Assembly: GCA_903834475.1 (NCBI GenBank)
Contig: CAILJH010000030.1
Span: 1-41,393 of the forward strand
Direction of reading: 5' to 3'
DNA from: an uncultured Prolixibacteraceae bacterium
GTDB lineage: Bacteria; Bacteroidota; Bacteroidia; Bacteroidales; Prolixibacteraceae
Length of the DNA stretch: 41,393 bases
Part shown: in pieces, positions 14,088 to 21,609 of the stretch
Layout: every line of letters begins with the position of its first letter
Numbering within the stretch: position 1 is the first letter of the stretch
Position numbers and translations under genes: made by a program
Notes under the pieces: model-generated
The model's database searches: none
Told to the model about the DNA's origin: nothing
What the model saw: the letters and a program-made list of their open reading frames with translations, nothing else

Positions 14088-14992
14088 CAATAGATCAAAT
14101 TGAGGTTGAAGTCGAAGCCGGAACAACCATTCTGAATGCCGCCCGAATAATTGGAGGCGGCGTGGTTCCTCCTGCCATGTGCTATTATTCGAAACTGGAA
14201 GGCAGTGGCGGAAAATGTCGCACCTGTTTGGTTAAGGTCGCGCAGGGATCGGCCAAAGATCCGCGCCCGATGCCCAAACTGGTGCCTTCATGCCGTACCC
14301 TTGTTCAGGATGGAATGGTCGTTCAAAATATTACTTCTCCTGAAGTGATGGAAGCACGAAAGGCCATTACCGAATTTCTACTGATCAATCATCCGCTGGA
14401 TTGCCCCGTTTGCGACCAGGCTGGCGAATGTCACCTTCAGGATTTATCTTACGACCACGGATTGGCTGATACGCAAACGGTTGAAGATCGCCGCACATTC
14501 GCACCAATCGATATTGGTGACAAAATCAAACTTCACATGAACCGCTGCATACTTTGCTACCGCTGTGTGATGGTGGCAGATCAGCTGACTGATCAACGAG
14601 TGCATGGAGTTTTAGGTCGTGGCGATCATTGTGAAATCAGCACGCACATTTTGAAAGCTGTTGACAATGACTTTTCAGGAAATATGATTGATGTTTGCCC
14701 CGTTGGAGCGCTAACAGATAAAACCTTCCGGTTTAAAAGCCGTGTATGGTTTACCAAACCATTCGATGCTCACCGGGAATGTACTAAATGCAGTGGAAAA
14801 GTTGTACTCTGGAAGAAAGGTGATGAAATACTTCGGGTTACCGGAAGAAAAAATAAATACGGCGAACTGGAAGAATTTATCTGCAACGATTGCCGCTTCG
14901 AGCACAAAGAACCAAACGACTGGCAGATTGAAGGTCCGCGAAAGATAGAACGACATTCGGTCATCGGACAAAACCATTACGAAAAGCTGTAA
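14069..14992 (+). CDS. nuoG: NADH-quinone oxidoreductase subunit G, short form
   Basis: A 307-aa iron-sulfur subunit. Cluster ligands in order: a [2Fe-2S] site (Cys38, Cys50, Cys53, Cys75); a His108/Cys112/Cys115/Cys121 site (N5 type); a [4Fe-4S] site (Cys160, Cys163, Cys166, Cys210; N4 type); and two CxxC pairs (Cys238/241 and Cys272/275) marking the start of the molybdopterin-oxidoreductase-like part. The large C-terminal domain of typical NuoG (700-900 aa) is missing. The next gene follows after 9 nt, so this is not a frameshift remnant. From memory, short NuoG proteins occur widely in Bacteroidota. The start lies inside nuoF (19-nt overlap). Confidence 0.93.
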   Translation: MSLVKVTIDQIEVEVEAGTTILNAARIIGGGVVPPAMCYYSKLEGSGGKCRTCLVKVAQGSAKDPRPMPKLVPSCRTLVQDGMVVQNITSPEVMEARKAITEFLLINHPLDCPVCDQAGECHLQDLSYDHGLADTQTVEDRRTFAPIDIGDKIKLHMNRCILCYRCVMVADQLTDQRVHGVLGRGDHCEISTHILKAVDNDFSGNMIDVCPVGALTDKTFRFKSRVWFTKPFDAHRECTKCSGKVVLWKKGDEILRVTGRKNKYGELEEFICNDCRFEHKEPNDWQIEGPRKIERHSVIGQNHYEKL

Positions 14993-15001
14993 AAACAAAC
15001 T

Positions 15002-16033
15002 ATGGATTTGACTTTATACATCTATAAAACTATTTTTCTGTTCATCATTTTACTGGTGACACTGGTCGTTGCCATGTATTCTACCTATGGAGAGCGAAAA
15101 GTGGCAGCTTTTATGCAAGACCGTCGCGGCCCCAACCGTGCAGGGCCATTTGGCCTTTTACAGCCGATTGCCGATGGGGTAAAAATGTTCATGAAAGAAG
15201 AAATCATTCCGCTTAGCGCCAATAAAAAACTCTTTATTCTTGGTCCGTCTATTGCCATGACTACAGCTATGCTAACCGGAGTAGTCATTCCCTGGGGAGG
15301 AATAATCACCATTGCCGGACGCGAATTTTCGATGCAGATTGCCGATCTGAACATTGGGATACTGTATGTTTTTGCGATGGTATCCATTGGTGTTTACGGT
15401 ATCATGATCGGCGGTTGGGCTTCGAATAATAAATATGCTTTGTTGGGGTCAATTCGCGCAGCATCACAAATGATCAGTTACGAACTCGCTATGGGATTGT
15501 CGATTGTTGGACTTATCCTGACGACAGGTTCGCTAAGTCTGAATGAAATTGTTGCTCAGCAGCACGGAATGCACTGGAATGTGTTCTATCAGCCATTGGG
15601 ATTCCTGATTTTTCTGGTCTGTGCTTTTGCTGAAACAAACCGAGCTCCTTTCGATCTTCCGGAATGCGAAACCGAATTGATTGGCGGATACCATACCGAA
15701 TACAGTTCCATGAAACTTGGGTTTTACCTGTTTGCCGAATACATCAACATGTTCATTTCATCGGCAGTAATCGCTACCTTATATTTTGGTGGTTACAACA
15801 TGCCCTTTATTGATCAGATTGGCTTATCGCCAAATATGGTTACCTTGCTTGGAACATTTTTCTTTTTTATGAAGATTTTCTTTTTCATTTTTCTGTTTAT
15901 GTGGATCAGGTGGACTTTGCCGCGTTTTCGATATGACCAGCTTATGAACCTGGGGTGGAAAAAATTGATGCCATTGGCAATTTTCAATATCATGGCAACT
16001 GGTGCGTATTACTATTTTACTGAATTAACTTAA
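15002..16033 (+). CDS. nuoH: NADH-quinone oxidoreductase subunit H
   Basis: A 343-aa subunit with about eight to nine membrane helices. It forms the quinone-entry channel and the link to the proton-pumping arm. Diagnostic segments are RRGPNRAGPFGLLQPIADG in the first loop, and AFAETNRAPFDLPECETELIGGYHTEY in the long third loop, rich in the acidic residues of the E-channel. The C-terminal FMWIRWTLPRFRYDQLM is also typical. Length and order (after nuoG, before nuoI) are standard. Confidence 0.98.
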   Translation: MDLTLYIYKTIFLFIILLVTLVVAMYSTYGERKVAAFMQDRRGPNRAGPFGLLQPIADGVKMFMKEEIIPLSANKKLFILGPSIAMTTAMLTGVVIPWGGIITIAGREFSMQIADLNIGILYVFAMVSIGVYGIMIGGWASNNKYALLGSIRAASQMISYELAMGLSIVGLILTTGSLSLNEIVAQQHGMHWNVFYQPLGFLIFLVCAFAETNRAPFDLPECETELIGGYHTEYSSMKLGFYLFAEYINMFISSAVIATLYFGGYNMPFIDQIGLSPNMVTLLGTFFFFMKIFFFIFLFMWIRWTLPRFRYDQLMNLGWKKLMPLAIFNIMATGAYYYFTELT

Positions 16034-16045
16034 TCTGAACGTGCC

Positions 16046-16621
16046 ATGCAAGCTTTGACAAACAGATCGAAAGTAGTTTCAGACAAGAAGATGACCTTCA
16101 TGGAAAGGATTTATATTCCTGCCATTTTAAAGGGTATGTCCATTACGATCAGGCATTTTTTCAGGAAAAAGATTTCCATCAATTATCCGGAACAAACGCG
16201 TGAATTCAGTAAGGTTTACAGGGGTCAGCATGTTTTGAAACGCGATGATGAAGGACGTGAACGCTGCACTGCTTGTGGATTGTGTGCAGTTGCATGTCCG
16301 GCTGAAGCCATCACAATGATTGCCGGTGAGCGGAAACCCGGTGAAGAAAATTTGTATCGTGAAGAAAAGTACGCTGAAGTATATACAATTAATATGCTTC
16401 GCTGCATTTTCTGCGGAGATTGTGAGGATGCTTGTCCAAAAGAAGCCATTTTTCTTACAGACCGGATTGTTGTCTCGCAATATGAGCGTTCGTCATTCAT
16501 TTATGGCAAGGATATTTTGGTTGAACCGCTTGATCAGTCCTTGAGGATTGATATTTCGGCCCGGCAAACCGAAAAAGTACTGAATTTCAAGCAGGACAAG
16601 CGTTTTGCACACAATAAATAA
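16046..16621 (+). CDS. nuoI: NADH-quinone oxidoreductase subunit I (clusters N6a and N6b)
   Basis: A 191-aa ferredoxin-like subunit relaying electrons to N2. Two canonical [4Fe-4S] motifs are intact: Cys74, Cys77, Cys80 with Cys84, and Cys120, Cys123, Cys126 with Cys130. The N-terminus is amphipathic and would contact the membrane arm. It starts 12 nt after nuoH; the 181-bp gap to nuoJ is repeat-rich. Confidence 0.97.
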   Translation: MQALTNRSKVVSDKKMTFMERIYIPAILKGMSITIRHFFRKKISINYPEQTREFSKVYRGQHVLKRDDEGRERCTACGLCAVACPAEAITMIAGERKPGEENLYREEKYAEVYTINMLRCIFCGDCEDACPKEAIFLTDRIVVSQYERSSFIYGKDILVEPLDQSLRIDISARQTEKVLNFKQDKRFAHNK

Positions 16622-16802
16622 ATTGACGATTTGACTATTTACTATTTACTTTTGTAGGCTGAAGTGGAGTTCCAAAGGATAAATAGTAAATATTAAAATT
16701 GTAAATATTAAGATGGTTGACAATTAGACGATTCACTATTTACTTACCGCTCCGAAAGAGTGATATAGATGGTTAATCGCAAATAAATAAATAGTAAATA
16801 AA
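16622..16802. repeat. AT-rich inverted and direct repeats between nuoI and nuoJ
   Basis: No gene is visible. The 12-mer ATTTACTATTTA (16637-16648) has exact reverse complements at 16680-16691 and 16788-16799. A GACGATT...ACTATTTACTT unit occurs twice as a direct repeat (near 16625 and 16727). The layout suggests two tandem stem-loop units, each opening with an ACTATTTACT arm and closing with an AGTAAAT arm. In base composition and placement they resemble the inverted repeats around the four-helix-bundle gene at 17304-17897, but have a different core sequence. Confidence 0.65.
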
Positions 16803-17294
16803 ATGGTATTCTTATTTTACTTTCTTTCAGCAATAATGATTCTCACAGCATTGTTTGTGGTTTTCTCGAAAAACCCGGTTGACAGTGTTATTTACCTCAT
16901 TATTTGTTTTATTGCCATGGCCGGACAATATATCCTCCTGAATTCGCAATTCCTGGCTGTTGTCCATGTGATTGTTTACACAGGTGCTATTATGGTTTTG
17001 TTCCTGTTTGTAATCATGTTGCTCAACCTGAATAAGGAAATCATCTTGCAGAAATCAAAAGTGACACGAATTTCTGCCGTAGTTACCGGCGGAATATTCT
17101 TTTTGGTAATGGTAGCAGCTACCCGTCTGACATTGGAAATTCATCCGCGATATGCTTTCGACAGCAAAATTGGATTAGTTTCAGAAGTTGGAAAAACCTT
17201 GTTTCATGAATTTTTATTACCCTTTGAAATATCCTCTGTATTGTTTATTTCGGCTATGATTGGGGCAGTCATGTTTGGAAAGAAAGACGTCTGA
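16803..17294 (+). CDS. nuoJ: NADH-quinone oxidoreductase subunit J
   Basis: A 163-aa membrane subunit with about five helices. Recognisable NuoJ features are the opening helix ending in FSKNPVDSVIYLI, and the segment VVHVIVYTGAIMVLFLFVIMLLNL, which contains the pi-bulge helix linked to coupling. It is encoded after nuoI but is separated from nuoK by an inserted element of about 600 bp. Confidence 0.96.
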   Translation: MVFLFYFLSAIMILTALFVVFSKNPVDSVIYLIICFIAMAGQYILLNSQFLAVVHVIVYTGAIMVLFLFVIMLLNLNKEIILQKSKVTRISAVVTGGIFFLVMVAATRLTLEIHPRYAFDSKIGLVSEVGKTLFHEFLLPFEISSVLFISAMIGAVMFGKKDV

Positions 17295-17350
17295 TAGTGT
17301 TGAGTTATGAATTATAAGTTATGAGTTAATAATTGTTGGGATTATTCGTT

Positions 17351-17477
17351 GCCTTGAAGGGGCAAAATATCAATAGCCCGGGGTAAGTGAGGAACAAACG
17401 TCACCCCGGGTCAGGGAAACAAAAAAGAAATCGTCCGCAGCAGTCTGTTAATCAAGGATTTTCAATCCTTACTGACG
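17351..17477. repeat. GC-rich hairpin repeat upstream of the four-helix-bundle gene
   Basis: Contains GCCTTGAAGGGGC (17351-17363), an 8-bp stem CCCGGGGT/ACCCCGGG (17377-17384 with 17403-17410), a CGTCCGC word near 17432, and a hairpin AAGGATT/AATCCTT. The order and words match the nuoD-nuoE block (12025-12135), so these are two copies of one family that differ mainly in the hairpin arms. Confidence 0.65.
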
Positions 17478-17514
17478 GAATTAGATTTGTAATAATAAAA
17501 GTTGTATTTCAGTT

Positions 17515-17874
17515 ATGAGTGAAAAGAGAAGTATCATAAAAGATAAAAGTTTTGATTTTGCAGTGCGGACGATAAGGCTATTTCAGTATTTGACTGAAAC
17601 TAAAAAGGAATACATTTTAAGCAAGCAGTTATTGAGAAGTGGAACTGCAATTGGCGCTCTGGTTCGTGAAGCGCAAAACGCCGAAAGCACCAAAGACTTT
17701 ATTCACAAATTAGGAATAGCTCAAAAAGAATGCGATGAATCCATTTACTGGCTGGAATTATTGAAAGAAACAGAATACCTGAATGAAAAAGAATTTGAAA
17801 GTATAAATCATGAAGCAATTGAGTTATTAAAAATGCTCCGAAGTGCCATCATCACGTCGAAGAAAAACTTATAA
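17515..17874 (+). CDS. Four-helix-bundle protein of the 23S rRNA intervening-sequence (S23) family
   Basis: A 119-aa, largely alpha-helical protein with no membrane helix or signal peptide. The pattern is typical of the family: an N-terminal aromatic/basic helix, LLRSGTAIGALVREAQNAES in the middle, FIHKLGIAQKECDESIYWL in the third helix and a final LKMLRSAI helix. Members are best known as ORFs inside 23S rRNA intervening sequences; related helical bundles (Avd) act in diversity-generating retroelements. It is not a complex I subunit. The start codon lies within AGTTATGAGT (17511-17520), a 10-mer also present in the left inverted repeat and complementary to the right one. The stop codon lies in the right repeat. 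Confidence 0.9.
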   Translation: MSEKRSIIKDKSFDFAVRTIRLFQYLTETKKEYILSKQLLRSGTAIGALVREAQNAESTKDFIHKLGIAQKECDESIYWLELLKETEYLNEKEFESINHEAIELLKMLRSAIITSKKNL

Positions 17875-17897
17875 CTCATAACTTATAATTCATAACT

Positions 17898-18227
17898 ATG
17901 AAAGACATTTCCTCTGCCATACAGCTCATCCCGCTCGAACACTACATACTTTTGTGTGTAACGCTTTTCAGCATTGGTCTGATGGGAGTTCTGTTCAGGC
18001 GAAACACAATTATTATTCTGATGTGCATTGAGCTCATGTTTAATTCGATCAATCTGCTTGTCGCAGCATTTTCGGCTTATCATTCCGACCCTTCCGGACA
18101 GGTATTTGTTTTCTTTGTCATGATTGTAGCCGCTGCCGAAGTTGCCGTTGGACTGTCGATTCTGGTAATGATGAAACGAAATGTGGATTCAGTTGACATT
18201 AACCTTTTGAACCGTTTGAAATGGTAG
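17898..18227 (+). CDS. nuoK: NADH-quinone oxidoreductase subunit K
   Basis: A 109-aa, three-helix Mrp-type antiporter-like subunit. Conserved features are the glutamates embedded in membrane helices: MCIELMFNSINLL in helix 2 and AAAEVAVGLSILV in helix 3. The ATG immediately follows the right inverted repeat of the inserted element, so its upstream ribosome-binding region is made of repeat sequence. Its 3' end overlaps nuoL by 7 nt. Confidence 0.97.
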   Translation: MKDISSAIQLIPLEHYILLCVTLFSIGLMGVLFRRNTIIILMCIELMFNSINLLVAAFSAYHSDPSGQVFVFFVMIVAAAEVAVGLSILVMMKRNVDSVDINLLNRLKW

Positions 18228-20122
18228 AACCGATTCCAAATATAAACCTTGCTCTACTCGTTCCGGCCTTGCCATTACTGGGATTTTTGATCACAGGACT
18301 GGGATATAAACGCTTCAAAAACAATCAGGCCGGAATAATTGCCAGTACAAGCATTGGTTTGTCATTTCTTGTTTCAGTGTTTCTATTTTTTGTACTCCGG
18401 AATTCAGGTCAGGATGCAGCAACGGTGACACTTTTCAACTGGATTGCAGTCGGAAATATGAATATCCCTTTTGCTTTCCTGATCGATCATTTGTCGCTCA
18501 CCATGATGCTGATAATTACCGGCGTCGGATCGCTCATTCATATTTACTCCATCGGATACATGCACGGCGATAATCGGATAAATTCCTTTTTCGCTCAAAT
18601 GAACCTGTTTACCTTCAGCATGTTGCTACTGGTAATGGGCGCCAATTACCTGGTATTGTTTATCGGCTGGGAAGGAGTCGGGCTCTGCTCCTATCTGCTG
18701 ATTGGGTTCTGGTTCAAAAATCCATCCTTCAATTACGCTGCCCGAAAAGCTTTCATTATCAACCGCATTGGAGATTTAGGTTTTATTCTTGGGATCATCC
18801 TTCTTTTCTTCTCATTTAATTCGGTCTCATTTTCAGAAGTTTTTGCTCAGGCTTCCACCATGCAAATCGGAACGCCAGTTATTACAGCAATTACACTTTT
18901 GCTTCTGGTTGGTGCTGTGGGTAAAAGTGCGCAAATACCATTATTCACCTGGCTTCCTGATGCAATGGCTGGTCCAACACCGGTTTCGGCACTTATCCAT
19001 GCAGCCACCATGGTTACAGCCGGAATTTATATGATCGCCCGTTCAAGCATTCTGTATAATCTGGCTCCAATTACCCTGAATGTGATCATTGTGATAGGCT
19101 TATCTACCGCTATTTTAGCGGCGATCATCGGATTGAAACAGAACGACATCAAAAAAGTACTGGCCTATTCCACTGTTTCGCAATTGGGATATATGTTCCT
19201 TGCTTTGGGGCTTGGAGCTTACTCAACAGCAGTTTTCCATGTAACAACCCATGCATTTTTCAAGGCTCTTTTATTCCTTGGCGCCGGAAGCATCATTCAT
19301 GCGATGGGTGGCGAACAGGACATCCGTAAAATGGGTGGATTGCGAAAAAAGATGCCGGTAACATACTGGACTTTTCTGGCCGGAACCCTGGCCATTAGCG
19401 GAATTCCGCCTTTTTCGGGATTCTTCAGCAAAGATATGATTCTGGTTAAAGCATTTGAGCACAACATCATTATCTATATACTGGCACTCGCCGGAGCGTT
19501 GTTGACTTGTTTTTACATGTTCCGTTTGCTTTATCTGGTCTTTTTCAGGGAACAAAGATTGGCCGGTGCACATCCGCACGAATCGCCAAAAGTGATGACC
19601 ATTCCGCTGATCATTCTTGGAATTCTCTCTGTTTTCGGCGGGTTCCTGAATATTCCTTCGCTTTTTGGCGGAGATCTTAGCTTCAGTAATTTCCTGCAAA
19701 AAAATGTTTTTTCAAAGGTTTCCGAAGAGATTAGTCATTCTACTGAAATTGGATTGATCATCCTGTCATTGTCGCTTTTGAGCCTCATTATTTGGCTGGC
19801 TTATAGGACTTTTATCCGTAAAGCTGTTGTTCCTGCTGCTGATGGCGTTTCGATGACACCAATTGCACGTTTGGTAACCAACAAATTTTACATCGATGAA
19901 ATCTACACTACAGTTTTTGAAAAGCCATTTGGTTCATTTTCCAATTTCCTTTTCAAGAAGGTCGAAACGAATATACTCAATCCGATAGTTGACGGAGTTG
20001 GAGAAGCTACTTCAGTATTGGGTATGTTGACGCGAAGACTGCAACGGGGAAACATGAGTTTTTACTTTTTCGCCATGGTAGCTGGAATTCTTTTGTTTAT
20101 CATTTTTATCCTGACAATCTGA
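18221..20122 (+). CDS. nuoL: NADH-quinone oxidoreductase subunit L
   Basis: A 633-aa distal proton-pumping subunit with about 16 membrane helices and the long lateral amphipathic helix near the C-terminus. Antiporter signatures are visible: WEGVGLCSYLLIGFW with the key Glu, GKSAQIPLFTWLPDAMAGPTPVSALIHAATMVTAG with the conserved Lys, and the HAFFKALLFLGAGSIIH segment. It overlaps nuoK by 7 nt and is 4 nt before nuoM. Confidence 0.98.
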   Translation: MVEPIPNINLALLVPALPLLGFLITGLGYKRFKNNQAGIIASTSIGLSFLVSVFLFFVLRNSGQDAATVTLFNWIAVGNMNIPFAFLIDHLSLTMMLIITGVGSLIHIYSIGYMHGDNRINSFFAQMNLFTFSMLLLVMGANYLVLFIGWEGVGLCSYLLIGFWFKNPSFNYAARKAFIINRIGDLGFILGIILLFFSFNSVSFSEVFAQASTMQIGTPVITAITLLLLVGAVGKSAQIPLFTWLPDAMAGPTPVSALIHAATMVTAGIYMIARSSILYNLAPITLNVIIVIGLSTAILAAIIGLKQNDIKKVLAYSTVSQLGYMFLALGLGAYSTAVFHVTTHAFFKALLFLGAGSIIHAMGGEQDIRKMGGLRKKMPVTYWTFLAGTLAISGIPPFSGFFSKDMILVKAFEHNIIIYILALAGALLTCFYMFRLLYLVFFREQRLAGAHPHESPKVMTIPLIILGILSVFGGFLNIPSLFGGDLSFSNFLQKNVFSKVSEEISHSTEIGLIILSLSLLSLIIWLAYRTFIRKAVVPAADGVSMTPIARLVTNKFYIDEIYTTVFEKPFGSFSNFLFKKVETNILNPIVDGVGEATSVLGMLTRRLQRGNMSFYFFAMVAGILLFIIFILTI

Positions 20123-20126
20123 ACCA

Positions 20127-21596
20127 ATGATATTACTCGCTATCCTTTTAATACCGATTCTCACAGGCCTTTTGCTTCTGCCATTCAGGAAAGCTAAACT
20201 CGTGCGTTCTATCGCATTGGCATCTTCAATTTTAAATTTATTGCTGACGTTAATTTTGGCATTTTCTCCTGAAACAAGCGCGTTTCATGTGAATTGGATC
20301 AACTATATGGGAATAAATTTCTCTTTGGGTTACGATGGAATCAGCCTGATCATGCTCCTTCTGACCAATTTGCTTTTCCCGTTCATTCTTCTGGCAGGTT
20401 TTGGCCGCGAACAACGGAATGTTCATCTGCTTAACTTCCTGATCCTGTTTGCACAATCAGCTTTAATCGGTGTATTTCTGGCTCAAAATGCGTTTCTCTT
20501 TTATGTTTTCTGGGAACTGGCGCTGATTCCGGTCTATTTTATTCTGCTGATCTGGGGTGGCGACGGACGAAAGTCTATCACATTCAAGTTCTTTATTTAC
20601 ACACTAACCGGCAGTTTGTTCCTTTTATTTGGGATTATTTACCTGTATCAACTTACTCCGGGAATGCACACTACTGATTTTGCAGCATTCAATCAATTGA
20701 ATATTCCGACCGGAACCCAAGTCTGGTTGTTCTGGATTCTGTTTATCGCTTTTGCCATCAAAATGCCGGTTTTTCCTTTTCACACATGGCAACCTCCAAC
20801 ATATAACATGGCCTCAACGCAAGGAGTGATGATTCTGGCTGGAGTGATGACCAAAATGGGAATTTACGGGGCATTGAGGTTTCTATTTCCAATTGTACCA
20901 TCAGGAGTTCTGTTTTGGCAAAATACAGTAATCATACTCAGCCTGATTGGAGTTGTTTATGCATCGATCATTGCATTCAGGAAAACAAATCTGAAAATGC
21001 TGATTGCTTTTTCGTCGATGGCACACATTTCACTGATGGTTACAGCAATGTTTGTTCTGAATACCTATGCATTGCAGGGTTTGCTGTTTCAGGTTATGAG
21101 TCATGGGGTAACTATCGTTGCACTTTTCTACCTCACCAGCCTTTTAAAGGAAAAGACCGGAACGATCGAATTGCCTCAAATGGGTGGTTTGAAACTTCAG
21201 GCCCCAAACATGGCTGTGTTATTTCTGATTGTAGTTTTAGGATCAATCGCTCTGCCACTGACAGCAGGCTTCGTAGGAGAATTTCTGATGATTGCCGGTA
21301 TTTTCAAACAATCGGCTTGGTTTGCTGCAATTGGTGGTTTGACCATGATATTTGGTGCAATCTATATGCTGTTTGCCTATCAGCGTGCAATGCTTGGCGA
21401 CAAGAAGCTTGTCTATTCAAAACTTACCGATGTGCACACTCTGGATTACCTGATTTTGATCCCACTCATAGTTATCATACTGGGACTTGGAATATACCCT
21501 CAGCCGCTATTTAATCTGATGGGACAAACCATTCATTCAGCAGAAAACATCCTGAAGCCACTGGTTGAAGGTGCTTTAATACTAAAAACAAACTGA
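20127..21596 (+). CDS. nuoM: NADH-quinone oxidoreductase subunit M
   Basis: A 489-aa antiporter-like proton-pumping subunit with about 14 helices. Conserved landmarks include FYVFWELALIPVYFIL (Glu), AFAIKMPVFPFHTWQPPTYNMAST (Lys and His) and the broken-helix region around SSMAHISLM and QVMSHG. A large overlapping frame at 20915-21514 is a shadow. Gene order L-M-N is preserved. Confidence 0.98.
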   Translation: MILLAILLIPILTGLLLLPFRKAKLVRSIALASSILNLLLTLILAFSPETSAFHVNWINYMGINFSLGYDGISLIMLLLTNLLFPFILLAGFGREQRNVHLLNFLILFAQSALIGVFLAQNAFLFYVFWELALIPVYFILLIWGGDGRKSITFKFFIYTLTGSLFLLFGIIYLYQLTPGMHTTDFAAFNQLNIPTGTQVWLFWILFIAFAIKMPVFPFHTWQPPTYNMASTQGVMILAGVMTKMGIYGALRFLFPIVPSGVLFWQNTVIILSLIGVVYASIIAFRKTNLKMLIAFSSMAHISLMVTAMFVLNTYALQGLLFQVMSHGVTIVALFYLTSLLKEKTGTIELPQMGGLKLQAPNMAVLFLIVVLGSIALPLTAGFVGEFLMIAGIFKQSAWFAAIGGLTMIFGAIYMLFAYQRAMLGDKKLVYSKLTDVHTLDYLILIPLIVIILGLGIYPQPLFNLMGQTIHSAENILKPLVEGALILKTN

Positions 21597-21609
21597 TCTA
21601 TACACACCA

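Larger units (their letters stand above)
17304..17897 (+). mobile_element. IVS-like element: four-helix-bundle gene bounded by 26-bp perfect inverted repeats, between nuoJ and nuoK
   Basis: The left arm (17304-17329, beginning AGTTATGAATTATAAGTTAT) and right arm (17872-17897) are exact reverse complements over 26 bases. The left arm begins 10 nt after the nuoJ stop. The right arm contains the inner gene's TAA stop and ends on the base before the nuoK ATG. Between them are a GC-rich hairpin unit (17351-17440) and a four-helix-bundle (23S rRNA IVS/S23 family) gene. The layout mirrors rRNA intervening sequences, in which a terminal helix encloses such an ORF. There is no transposase and no obvious target duplication. 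A solo left end occurs at 10639. Confidence 0.75.

Noticed and set aside
14069-14992. NuoG as a pseudogene or frameshifted fragment
   Set aside because: The frame is intact, the metal motifs are complete and the next gene follows after 9 nt. Short NuoG proteins are plausible in this phylum.
20915-21514. 199-aa open frame overlapping nuoM in another frame
   Set aside because: A shadow of nuoM: the composition is rich in Cys, His and Trp without any domain, and nuoM conservation covers the region.
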